From assembly GCA_946482045.1 (NCBI GenBank), contig CAMLPZ010000153.1, positions 1-9,890 of the forward strand: DNA of 9,890 nt, written 5' to 3'. This document shows positions 1-6,682 of this stretch, piece after piece (the first letter of the stretch is position 1; each line of letters starts with the position of its first letter). The stretch comes from an uncultured Asticcacaulis sp. (GTDB taxonomy: Bacteria > Pseudomonadota > Alphaproteobacteria > Caulobacterales > Caulobacteraceae). The notes under the pieces were generated by a model. The model saw only the letters and a program-made list of their open reading frames with translations. It did not search any database and was not told the origin of the DNA. A program made the position numbers and the translations under genes.

Positions 1-1424
1 TCGCCATGGCCAATCCTGATCCGGAAATCACCCCGGAAGACGTGGCCAAGGTCCGGTCCGACGCCATCGTCGCCACCGGCCGGTCGGACTATCCCAACCA
101 GGTCAACAATGTGCTTGGCTTCCCCTACATCTTCAGGGGTGCCCTCGACGTGCGCGCCCGCCGCGTGAACCACGAAATGAAGATTGCCGCGGCGCAGGCC
201 CTGGCCATGCTGGCACGCGAAGACGTGCCGGACGAGGTGGCGGCTGCCTATCAGGGCCGCCGGCTGAAGTTCGGCAAGGACTACATCATCCCGTCGCCCT
301 TCGATCCGCGCCTGATCTGGTACATCCCGCCCTTCGTCGCCCAGGCCGCCATGGATACCGGCGTGGCGCGCAAGCCGATCGAGGACATGGATGCCTACCG
401 CAAGCGCCTGGAACAGCGCCTCGATCCGTCGGCGGGCTTCCTGCAAACCATCACTTCGGCCGTGCGTTCGCGGCCGTCCAAGCGCATCGTCTTTGCCGAA
501 GGCGAGGACATCAGCGTCATCCGCGCCGCCCATGCCTTCAAGGCGCAGGGGCTGGGTACGCCTATTCTTTGCGGCCGGGAAAACCTGGTCGAAGCCAATA
601 TGCGCGCCGCCGGCATCGATCCCAAGGAAGAGGGCATCGAGATCATCAATGCCCGTCTCAGTCACCGCAATGCCGCCTATTCGCAGCTGCTGTACTCGCG
701 TCTGCAACGCCGCGGCTACCTGAAGCGCGACGTCGATCGTCTGATCTATCAGGACCGCAACTCGTTCGCCGCCGCCATGGTGGTGTCCGGCCACGCTGAC
801 GGCATGGTGACCGGCGTGACGCGCCAGTTCGACCAGGCCTTAGATGAGGTCCTGCGCGTCGTCGATCCGGCCCCGGGTGGCCGCATCATGGGCATGTCGA
901 TCGTCCTGGCCAAGGGCAAGACGATCTTCGTCGCCGACACGACCGTTTCCGAACTGCCGACGCCGGAAGAGCTGGGTGACATCGCCGTCGAAGCCGCCAT
1001 GGCCGTACGCGCCATGGGCCATACGCCGCGCGTCGCCTTCATGTCGTATTCGACCTTTGGCAATCCGTCGGGTGAGCGTTCCGACCGTGTCATGCGCGCT
1101 GTCGAACTTATGGAGGAGCGCGGTGTCGATTTCGAGTTCGAAGGCGAGATGCCGCCCGACGTTGCCATCGATCCAGCGCTATGGGCCAACTATCCGTTCC
1201 AGCGTCTGACGGCGCCCGCCAATGTGCTGATCATGCCAGCCATCCACTCGGCCTCGATCTCGACTAAGCTGATCGAAGCGCTGGGTGGCGCGACCGTTAT
1301 CGGTCCGCTGCTCCTGGGCCTGTCGCGGCCAGTGCAGATCTGTCAGTTGTCCGATCCGGTGTCGAAAATCCTGGCCATGGCGACGTTTGCCGCTTACGAC
1401 GTGCGCTCGGTGGTCAACCGCTAA
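1..1424 (+). CDS. maeB: NADP-dependent malic enzyme (MaeB type), C-terminal part, 5' truncated by the window
   Basis: Malic enzyme oxidatively decarboxylates malate to pyruvate with reduction of NADP, in the cytosol at the anaplerotic/gluconeogenic node. The reading frame is already open at base 3. The Met at base 6 is not a start: it lies in the internal family motif (F)[12 protein letters not shown]. About 474 residues are visible of the usual ~760. Residues 1-120 (counted from that Met) are the end of the NAD(P)-binding malic domain, with the signature around [18 protein letters not shown] and FRGALDV. Residues ~140-465 form a phosphotransacetylase (PTA_PTB) domain, seen in [32 protein letters not shown] and [13 protein letters not shown]. 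In alphaproteobacterial malic enzymes of this architecture the PTA-like domain is thought to be regulatory (acetyl-CoA sensing) rather than catalytic. The gene ends in TAA at 1422-1424, just before a terminator, and converges on the AmpG-like gene. Identity is near certain; the exact cofactor preference is inferred from the architecture. Confidence 0.95.
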   Translation, partial: AMANPDPEITPEDVAKVRSDAIVATGRSDYPNQVNNVLGFPYIFRGALDVRARRVNHEMKIAAAQALAMLAREDVPDEVAAAYQGRRLKFGKDYIIPSPFDPRLIWYIPPFVAQAAMDTGVARKPIEDMDAYRKRLEQRLDPSAGFLQTITSAVRSRPSKRIVFAEGEDISVIRAAHAFKAQGLGTPILCGRENLVEANMRAAGIDPKEEGIEIINARLSHRNAAYSQLLYSRLQRRGYLKRDVDRLIYQDRNSFAAAMVVSGHADGMVTGVTRQFDQALDEVLRVVDPAPGGRIMGMSIVLAKGKTIFVADTTVSELPTPEELGDIAVEAAMAVRAMGHTPRVAFMSYSTFGNPSGERSDRVMRAVELMEERGVDFEFEGEMPPDVAIDPALWANYPFQRLTAPANVLIMPAIHSASISTKLIEALGGATVIGPLLLGLSRPVQICQLSDPVSKILAMATFAAYDVRSVVNR

Positions 1425-1443
1425 AAGCGATATGCCTGATGAA

Positions 1444-1479
1444 AAGGAAGCCGGGGTTACGCTCCGGCTTCTTTCGTTT
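1444..1479. terminator. Bidirectional rho-independent terminator shared by maeB and the AmpG-like gene
   Basis: A perfect 8-bp stem, GAAGCCGG (1447-1454) with CCGGCTTC (1464-1471), encloses a 9-nt loop. A/T pairs and one G-T pair can extend it outward to 1444/1474. On the plus strand it is followed by TTTCGTTT, serving maeB. On the minus strand it is followed by CTTTTC, from the AAAAG at 1442-1446, serving the AmpG-like gene. The TAA of the AmpG-like gene (1457-1459) lies in the loop, so its last codons form one arm. Confidence 0.75.
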
Positions 1480-3178
1480 CAGCCGCGTCCTGCGTCTTTT
1501 GAATGCGTGTCAGCCAGACGCTGAGGACGATGGCGATAAAGCCGATGACTGCGGTATAGAGAAAGAAGACGACGTAGCCGCTGCCGAGCGCCTCACGGCT
1601 GACGCCAAGCGTCGCTGCGGGCTTTTCATAGGAAACGGCGGGTAGGCCGGCGAACAGGCCTTTGAGACCCGAAGCCAGGCCGCCATGGTCCGCGCCTTGG
1701 GCAATGGTTTCGATCATCCGGCCCGATTGTGACGCCAGGAGCTTACCGGGCAGGGCATAGAGCGAGGTGAAGAGCGCGTATTGCTGCGCGACATAGCCAC
1801 CCGTCGAAATCAGCGACGACATGTAGGCGATCAGCACCGTCCCCGCGACGCCGGCAGAGATATTGTCGATGGCCAGTGCGACTGAGAAGGCGAAAATACT
1901 GTTGCCTTGCGTCGCCAGCCAGGCATAGGCGATGTTGGACGCTCCGCAGACGATGGCGCCAAAGACCAGGCTGGGGCGGATGCCGAAGCGCGTCATGCAG
2001 AAACCGCCGAGGCCGACGCCGATCATGGTCATGACGACGCCGAAAATCTTGCGCACCTCGGCAATGGCGAGTTTGTCGAAGCCGAGGTCGAGATAGAAGG
2101 CGCCGTTCACGTTCAGCAGGAAGTCTGAAATCCGATAGAGGCAGATGGTCGCCAGGATCAGCCCGGCCAACCGTTCGTGGCGGCTGAAGAAGGAGGCAAT
2201 CGGCTCGACAAAGGTCTGACGCAGATAGGCGCCCGGCCGGGTTAATGCGCCCGGGATCGGCAGGCAGGTGACAACCAGCAGGCCAAGGCCGGCAATGACC
2301 GCTGCGAACTGGACGAAGATGCCGAGGCCCTTGGCAGTCCACACGCTGTTGACGGCCTTGAAAGCAGTTTCGTTGGGGAACAGGCCTTTGAACAGTTCGA
2401 TATTGGCCGTAAGGCCGGCGCCGAGCAGGCAGATGGCAGCCGCCATGAGGAGCAGGCGTGCGACCCATTCGATCAGCTCAGCCGCTGGGCGCGCCGGCGC
2501 GTCGCCATATTCGATTGGCCGGACGGTGTGTTCTGCGCCGCGCGGCGCCAGCAGGACGCCGATAATGCCAAGCCCCATCAGGGCGGCCATAAGTGCATAG
2601 GCAAATCCCCAGCCAAGCGTGTCCGCTATGGCCAGCGGCACGATGCCCGACACGAAGGGAGCAATACGTGCGCCCCAGGCGGCGGCGGTCGCCAGCACAG
2701 CCTGATTGCTTGACTGCGCACCGGCGGTTTCGATGCGCCAGGCGTCGATGACAATGTCCTGGGTGGCGCCTGCGAGGCCGATGATGACGGCGGCAACGGC
2801 CATCCAGCCGAGATGCTGCTGAGGGTTGAGACCGGAGATGACCCATAGGCCCGCCATGATGACGGCCTGGCTGAACAGGATCCAGCCGCGACGATGGCCC
2901 AGCATGAAGGTCAGGCCGGGGAGGCCGACGCGGTCGAGCACCGGGGCCCAGACGAACTTCAGGCTATAGACGAACGTAACGAGTGAGAAATAGGCTATGG
3001 TGGTTAGAGACAGGTCGACGTCACGCAGCCAGACCTGGAGCGTATCGAAGATCAGCGACAGAGGCAGGCCGGACGAAAAGCCCAGCAGGATCATCACCAG
3101 GGCTGGCCGGCTTACGAAAGGCCTGATGCTTTCGATAACGGATTTGCGCGGTGCGTCTGGCAGCGGCGTTTCGGTCAT
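1457..3178 (-). CDS. ampG: AmpG-family muropeptide permease (MFS transporter)
   Basis: A major facilitator superfamily protein of 573 residues in the inner membrane. AmpG imports GlcNAc-anhydroMurNAc peptides released from the cell wall by proton symport, feeding peptidoglycan recycling and, in species with AmpR, beta-lactamase induction. Family motifs are clear: GFSSGLPL at 33-40, KFVWAPVLDR at 74-83, LGHRRGW at 93-99 and GATQDIVIDAWRIE at 137-150. Many hydrophobic segments run the whole length. The protein is longer than E. coli AmpG (491 residues); the extra length includes a central block (about 210-320) with additional hydrophobic stretches and a loop rich in A/P/R. The ATG at 3178 is preceded by AGGGAA (3187-3192) with 8-nt spacing, which supports this start. 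The gene stands alone, downstream of an intergenic repeat; no beta-lactamase or ampR is visible nearby. The family is secure; the substrate is inferred from homology. Confidence 0.9.
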   Translation of the reverse strand: MTETPLPDAPRKSVIESIRPFVSRPALVMILLGFSSGLPLSLIFDTLQVWLRDVDLSLTTIAYFSLVTFVYSLKFVWAPVLDRVGLPGLTFMLGHRRGWILFSQAVIMAGLWVISGLNPQQHLGWMAVAAVIIGLAGATQDIVIDAWRIETAGAQSSNQAVLATAAAWGARIAPFVSGIVPLAIADTLGWGFAYALMAALMGLGIIGVLLAPRGAEHTVRPIEYGDAPARPAAELIEWVARLLLMAAAICLLGAGLTANIELFKGLFPNETAFKAVNSVWTAKGLGIFVQFAAVIAGLGLLVVTCLPIPGALTRPGAYLRQTFVEPIASFFSRHERLAGLILATICLYRISDFLLNVNGAFYLDLGFDKLAIAEVRKIFGVVMTMIGVGLGGFCMTRFGIRPSLVFGAIVCGASNIAYAWLATQGNSIFAFSVALAIDNISAGVAGTVLIAYMSSLISTGGYVAQQYALFTSLYALPGKLLASQSGRMIETIAQGADHGGLASGLKGLFAGLPAVSYEKPAATLGVSREALGSGYVVFFLYTAVIGFIAIVLSVWLTRIQKTQDAAETKEAGA

Positions 3179-3195
3179 GCTCTACGTTCCCTGTG

Positions 3196-3301
3196 TCTAG
3201 AGCGATATGCCAAAAAGTGTGCAGCGGTTTTTGGCAAAATATCGCGTCAAAACAAAAATCTAGAGCATGATGCGGTTCGTTCTAACCGCATCATGCTCTA
3301 G
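3196..3301. repeat. Composite intergenic palindromic repeat with two hairpins bounded by CTAGAGC
   Basis: This 106-bp AT-richer unit has two parts. Hairpin 1 spans 3202-3245: GCGATAT (3202-3208) pairs with ATATCGC (3239-3245) and GCCAAAAA (3209-3216) pairs with TTTTTGGC (3228-3235). It leaves an AAA bulge and the loop GTGTGCAGCGG. Hairpin 2 is a perfect 18-bp inverted repeat, CTAGAGCATGATGCGGTT (3260-3277) against 3284-3301, with the 6-nt loop CGTTCT. TCTAGAGC occurs directly repeated at 3196-3203 and 3259-3266, and its inverse GCTCTAG closes the element at 3295-3301. The AAAGTGTG-N-AGCGGTTTT core and the CAAAACAAAAA linker resemble short interspersed palindromes I recall from many alphaproteobacterial genomes. 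Multi-copy status cannot be shown from a single copy in this window. Confidence 0.75.
3250..3301 (-). terminator. Probable terminator of the hybrid kinase gene, formed by repeat hairpin 2
   Basis: Read on the minus strand, the perfect 18-bp hairpin (3301 to 3260) is followed at once by ATTTTTGTTTTG (3259 to 3248). That is the layout of an intrinsic terminator, placed 37 nt after the kinase stop codon. It would separate the kinase gene from the AmpG-like gene. The function is inferred from structure only. Confidence 0.5.
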
Positions 3302-3337
3302 CAAAGGAGCGTAAGAGGGTTTGATGACGCTGTAAAG

Positions 3338-4864
3338 TTACGCGCTGTGGCGGAGCGGGCCTTGCGTCCAGGTCGCGAGGCGGGCGCGCAGGGCGGCGAT
3401 CTCGATCGGCTTTGTCAGGAAGTCATTCATGCCGGCTGCCATGCAGGCGCGTCGGTCTTCTTCATAGGCATTGGCGGTCAGTGCGATGACCGGCGTGTGA
3501 CAGCCGAAAGCACGTAAGGCGCGCGTCGTGCCGAGACCGTCGAGCCCTGGCAGGCCGAGATCCATGAAAATCAGGTCGAAGGCGCGCGTCTTGACCATGT
3601 CGAGGGCGTCTTCGCCCGACGCCGCGCGCTCGACACGGCAGCCTTCACGCTGCAGCAGGATGGAGGCCAGGAGCGCATTGACCGGGTTGTCCTCGACCAG
3701 CAAAACCATGGTGTCCTGGCCGGATTCGGCGGCGACGCGTTCGTCTTCCTGGGCAATGGGCGCGGGCGCCGTTTCAAGCGGAGACTTGAGGGCATCCAGA
3801 CGCTGGATCAGCGAGTTACGGCGCAGTGGCTTGATCAGGTAGCCGGCCCAGCCATGATCGCGCCATGCCTGGATTTCGCTGCGTTCTTCGGGTGCCAGCA
3901 GGATCAGGCTGTGCGGCGACGGTGCGGGCAATGGACCCATTGCTGCGGCACGATCGTAAAGCGTGATGGTGGTGGACAGGTCGGCACCGAGCGCCGGCAG
4001 GGTGCGGACTTCGGTATCGATGGCGCTTAGGTGGCTGTGCGCGCCTTCGGCCAGAACGCTATTGCGCGTGACGAGGATTACGTCGTGCGTCGCGGACCTG
4101 GCCTGGACGGTACGTAGGGCGTAGGGCGCGCGGAACTGGACGGCGAACTCCGAACCCGCGCCGACTTCGCTTTCGAGCGTCAGCGTGCCGTTCATGGCTT
4201 CAACCAGCTTCTTGACGACGACGAGGCCGAGGCCTGCACCGCCATAACGTGTCGCATGGCTCGGATCGGCCTGACCGTATTCCTCAAAGATGCGCGAGCG
4301 CGCTTCCGGAGCGATGCCGGAACCCGTGTCGCGAACACTAAGACGAATCTGGTCGTCATCGGTCAATGCGACGCGAATAAGGACGCCGCCGGTTTCGGTA
4401 AACTTGAGCGCATTGCCGGCCAGGTTGAATAGGATCTGGCGCAGGCGGCCTTCGTCGGACACGATCGACTCCAGGCGCGGATCGAGCGCCCAGACGATTT
4501 CAGTGCCGGCGGCATGGGCGCGCGGGGATAGCAGCTCGGCCACGCCTTGCAGCAGGGGCTCGAGACGGACTTCGCTGGCTTCAAGTTCGATGCGGCCGGC
4601 GTCGAGACGGGCATAGTCGAGCAGGTCGTTGACGAGCGTCAGCAGGTGTTCGCCGGACTCGCGCGCGGTCGCCAGGTAGGATTGCTGATCCGGAGTCAGC
4701 GGTGTGCGCGCCATAAGCTGCAGCATGCCCATGACGCCGTTGAGCGGGGTGCGGATCTCATGGCTCATCAAACGGAAGAAGTCTTCGCGCGCCTTGAGCC
4801 GCTCTTCCAGCGTCTGGCCGTCTGCTTCCGGGATACCGTCTGTCGTCATCTGGCGTTTTGCCAC
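3338..4864 (-). CDS. Soluble hybrid sensor histidine kinase/response regulator with a degenerate and an intact receiver
   Basis: A 508-residue cytosolic hybrid kinase with no membrane segment and almost no input region: the H-box begins near residue 34. The order is a short helix (18-33), HisKA with SHEIRTPLNGV (34-44, His35), and HATPase_c with the N-box FNLAGNALKF (146-155), RDTGSG (178-183) and GGAGLGL (208-214). Residues ~260-360 look like a receiver fold (VILVTRN, SLILLAP, GYLIKP) without the acidic pocket, so probably a pseudo-receiver. The C-terminal receiver (385-495) is intact: E391/D392, phospho-acceptor Asp435 in FMDLGLPG, T463 and K485. An in-frame TAG lies two codons before the GTG at 4864, so the gene cannot extend upstream. 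The ATG at 4849 (503 residues) is an alternative start, with an AGGGTGG-like sequence before it. Signal and output are unknown; no cognate regulator or phosphotransferase is adjacent. Confidence 0.9.
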   Translation of the reverse strand: MAKRQMTTDGIPEADGQTLEERLKAREDFFRLMSHEIRTPLNGVMGMLQLMARTPLTPDQQSYLATARESGEHLLTLVNDLLDYARLDAGRIELEASEVRLEPLLQGVAELLSPRAHAAGTEIVWALDPRLESIVSDEGRLRQILFNLAGNALKFTETGGVLIRVALTDDDQIRLSVRDTGSGIAPEARSRIFEEYGQADPSHATRYGGAGLGLVVVKKLVEAMNGTLTLESEVGAGSEFAVQFRAPYALRTVQARSATHDVILVTRNSVLAEGAHSHLSAIDTEVRTLPALGADLSTTITLYDRAAAMGPLPAPSPHSLILLAPEERSEIQAWRDHGWAGYLIKPLRRNSLIQRLDALKSPLETAPAPIAQEDERVAAESGQDTMVLLVEDNPVNALLASILLQREGCRVERAASGEDALDMVKTRAFDLIFMDLGLPGLDGLGTTRALRAFGCHTPVIALTANAYEEDRRACMAAGMNDFLTKPIEIAALRARLATWTQGPLRHSA

Positions 4865-4886
4865 CCTGCTCTACCGATTAAACGAC

Positions 4887-4915
4887 CTTACACGACAAAA
4901 GTTAAGGTTGGTCAA
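4887..4915 (-). promoter_or_regulatory. Predicted promoter of the hybrid kinase gene
   Basis: On the minus strand, TTGACC (4915-4910) and TGTAAG (4892-4887) are separated by exactly 17 nt. They lie in the 67-bp gap between the comM stop and the kinase start. The predicted start of transcription is near 4880, giving a short leader of about 15-30 nt depending on which start codon is used. Confidence 0.4.
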
Positions 4916-4931
4916 AGAGCGGTGACGATAT

Positions 4932-6497
4932 TTAAAACGGCGCGGGTGCGCGCGCGCCTTCCGGCTCGATCGCGCTGCTGCGGCGATAGACCAGTGCTTC
5001 GGCGACATGCCGGCGCAGAACCGCGCCCGATTGCTCGAGATCGGCGATTGTGCGCGCCAGTCTGAGCGTCCGTGTCCAGCCGCGCGCCGTAAGGCCAGTT
5101 TGTTCGGCCGCCTTGGTCAGCAGGGCGGTCGCCTGCGGATCAAGGGCGCAGATTTTTTCCAGGCCCGTTCCGTAGGCGGTGGCGTTCAGCGCGTTTTCCG
5201 GTGGCAGGTCCATCTTCCGGGCGCGTTCCGCCTGCATGTCGCGGGCAGCGGCGACACGGACAGCCACCTCGGCGCTGCCTTCGGCGGGCGCGGGCAGGGC
5301 CAGGTCAACGGCGGTGACCGGCGGCACGTCGATCTGCAGGTCGATGCGGTCCATCAAAGGGCCCGAGACGCGGCCCTGATAGTCGCGCAGGCAGCGCGGT
5401 GCCTTGCCGCACGCACCCTTGCCGGCGCCGCCGACCGGCACGCCGTGGCCGCAGCGGCAGGGGTTCATCGCCGCGACCAGTTGGACGCGAGCAGGATAGC
5501 GGACATGATGATTGGCACGCGCGACCACAACCTCGGACGTTTCCAGCGGCTGGCGCAAGGAATCGAGAGCCTGGGGTGAAAATTCCGGCAGTTCGTCGAG
5601 AAACAGCACGCCATTGTGCGCCAGCGACACCTCCCCCGGACGGGCGCGCATGCCGCCGCCGGTCAGGGCCGCCATCGAGGCGGAATGGTGCGGATTGCGG
5701 AATGGCCTGTCGCGCGTCAGTTCGCCCTTGGCGATCAGACCGGCCATCGACCAGATTTGCGATGTCTCCAGCAATTCCTTGGAATTCATAGCTGGCAGAA
5801 TGCCGGGCAGGCGCTGGGCCAGCATAGACTTGCCCGAACCGGGCGGCCCGACGAAGAGCAGATTATGCCCGCCGGCCGCGGCCACTTCCAAGGCGCGCTT
5901 GGGCACCTCCTGCCCTTTGACTTCGCGCAGGTCGTAGACATGGCTGGTGTCGCGGAACGTGCCCCGGGCAGGGCGTTCCAGTACGGTCAGTCCCTTGAAG
6001 TGGTTGATCAGGGCAATCAGCGATTTCGGCGCCAGGACATTGACGGTGTCACCCGCCCAGACGGCCTCCGGTCCGTTGTCATATGGACAGATCAGACCCA
6101 TGTCCCATTGATTGGCGGCGATGGCGGCTGGCAATGCGCCGCTGATCGTCCCAATCTGGCCATCGAGCTTCAGTTCCCCGACACAAACATAACCGTCGAG
6201 CGCATCTTGCGGAATGATGCCCATGACGGTCATCAGAGCGAGCGCGATCGGCAGGTCGTAATGCGAGCCTTCCTTCGGCAGGTCGGCCGGTGACAAATTA
6301 GCGACGATTCGTTTGGCAGGGAGCCCCAGGCCTATGCCGGCAAAAGCGCCGCGCACGCGCTCTTTGCTCTCGGCGACGGCTTTGTCGCCGAGCCCAACCA
6401 CCTGAAAGGCAACGGCACCGCCCGTTAGAACCACTTCAGCCTCAACGCGACGCGCCTCTGCGCCGTCGAACGCTATCGTCGTTACCCGCCCCGGCAT
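4932..6497 (-). CDS. comM: ComM/YifB-family AAA+ ATPase (Mg-chelatase-like branch-migration helicase)
   Basis: A cytosolic 521-residue protein of the ComM/YifB family (E. coli YifB is 506). ComM is a hexameric helicase that extends branch migration during integration of single-stranded DNA in natural transformation; it is widely conserved outside known competent species. The N-terminal ChlI-like domain (about 1-175) has FQVVGLGDKAVAESKERVR and NLSPADLPKEGSHYDLP. The AAA+ core has Walker A GPPGSGKS (217-224), RPFRNPHHSAS (264-274), Walker B VLFLDELPE (297-305) and GPLMDRIDL (379-387). A cysteine cluster (C347, C349, C363, C369) after AAMNP fits the metal-binding insert of the family. The C-terminal Mg_chelatase_C domain (about 445-505) carries LTARGWTRTLRLARTIADLE. 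The start is the ATG at 6497 in CATATG; only a weak GAGAGCAGAGA purine stretch precedes it. A LexA box and a DnaA box lie upstream, so it may be expressed separately from gshB. Activity is inferred from homology. Confidence 0.95.
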   Translation of the reverse strand: MPGRVTTIAFDGAEARRVEAEVVLTGGAVAFQVVGLGDKAVAESKERVRGAFAGIGLGLPAKRIVANLSPADLPKEGSHYDLPIALALMTVMGIIPQDALDGYVCVGELKLDGQIGTISGALPAAIAANQWDMGLICPYDNGPEAVWAGDTVNVLAPKSLIALINHFKGLTVLERPARGTFRDTSHVYDLREVKGQEVPKRALEVAAAGGHNLLFVGPPGSGKSMLAQRLPGILPAMNSKELLETSQIWSMAGLIAKGELTRDRPFRNPHHSASMAALTGGGMRARPGEVSLAHNGVLFLDELPEFSPQALDSLRQPLETSEVVVARANHHVRYPARVQLVAAMNPCRCGHGVPVGGAGKGACGKAPRCLRDYQGRVSGPLMDRIDLQIDVPPVTAVDLALPAPAEGSAEVAVRVAAARDMQAERARKMDLPPENALNATAYGTGLEKICALDPQATALLTKAAEQTGLTARGWTRTLRLARTIADLEQSGAVLRRHVAEALVYRRSSAIEPEGARAPAPF

Positions 6498-6522
6498 ATG
6501 TCTCTGCTCTCACCCAGAAAAA

Positions 6523-6531
6523 TTATCCACA
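6523..6531 (+). promoter_or_regulatory. DnaA box upstream of comM
   Basis: TTATCCACA is a perfect match to the high-affinity DnaA box, 26 nt before the comM start codon. It touches a possible weak -10 (TAGGGT, 6536-6531 on the minus strand). DnaA acts as a transcription factor as well as an initiator in Caulobacter relatives. A single box can arise by chance, so function is uncertain. Confidence 0.4.
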
Positions 6532-6559
6532 CCCTAGGTCAAGGAAGTAGACAAAGCAA

Positions 6560-6574
6560 GAACAAAATTCGAAC
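6560..6574 (-). promoter_or_regulatory. LexA (SOS) box upstream of comM
   Basis: The minus strand reads GTTCGAATTTTGTTC, an exact fit to the alphaproteobacterial LexA operator GTTC-N7-GTTC (a direct repeat, unlike the E. coli palindrome). It lies 62 nt upstream of the comM ATG in a 185-bp intergenic region, the expected place for an operator. It would put comM under LexA repression and DNA-damage induction. Confidence 0.7.
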
Positions 6575-6682
6575 AAAAGCGCAATCGATCACATCCCCGT
6601 GGGAAATCAGCCACGCGGAGGGAGTCGGCAAGGGTATACTTGAAGGGCCGGTCGCCTCTTTATCAGGGGCCGGGGAGGAGCC

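Larger units (their letters stand above)
6498..6682. other. Intergenic region between gshB and comM
   Basis: This 185-bp AT-richer spacer holds the LexA and DnaA boxes listed separately. No convincing terminator for gshB is seen, so read-through into comM is possible. A very weak promoter pair, TTGCTT (6559-6554) and TAGGGT (6536-6531) with 17-nt spacing on the minus strand, sits directly downstream of the LexA box. The plus-strand reading frame beginning at 6498 is not supported as a gene. Confidence 0.5.

Noticed and set aside
1743..2468. Long minus-strand frame of 241 codons
   Set aside because: It is a shifted frame inside the AmpG-like gene, with arginine/proline/histidine-rich low-complexity composition typical of high-GC shadows.
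3245..3250. TTGACG on the minus strand inside the repeat, as a possible -35 of the AmpG-like gene
   Set aside because: No acceptable -10 lies at the right spacing; the bases belong to the repeat's linker and stem.
3309..3343. GCGTAA...TTACGC inverted repeat around the kinase stop codon
   Set aside because: It has only 6 bp with a 23-nt loop and no T tract; the adjacent 18-bp hairpin is a far better terminator.
5007..6293. Long plus-strand frames (190 and 225 codons) opposite comM
   Set aside because: They are antisense to a full-length, motif-complete comM; their composition is that of GC shadow frames and no domain is visible.
6523..6542. TTGACC with GATAAT as a comM promoter on the minus strand
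   Set aside because: The hexamers are too close together for a housekeeping promoter, and GATAAT is part of the DnaA box.
6622..6626. GAGTC, a CcrM methylation site (GANTC), in the gshB-comM spacer
   Set aside because: A single GANTC is expected by chance in a spacer of this length and it is not next to a recognisable promoter.
6648..6675. Repeated GGGCCGG near the end of gshB as a terminator
   Set aside because: The copies are direct repeats; only a 4-bp GGCC self-pairing is possible and no T tract follows.
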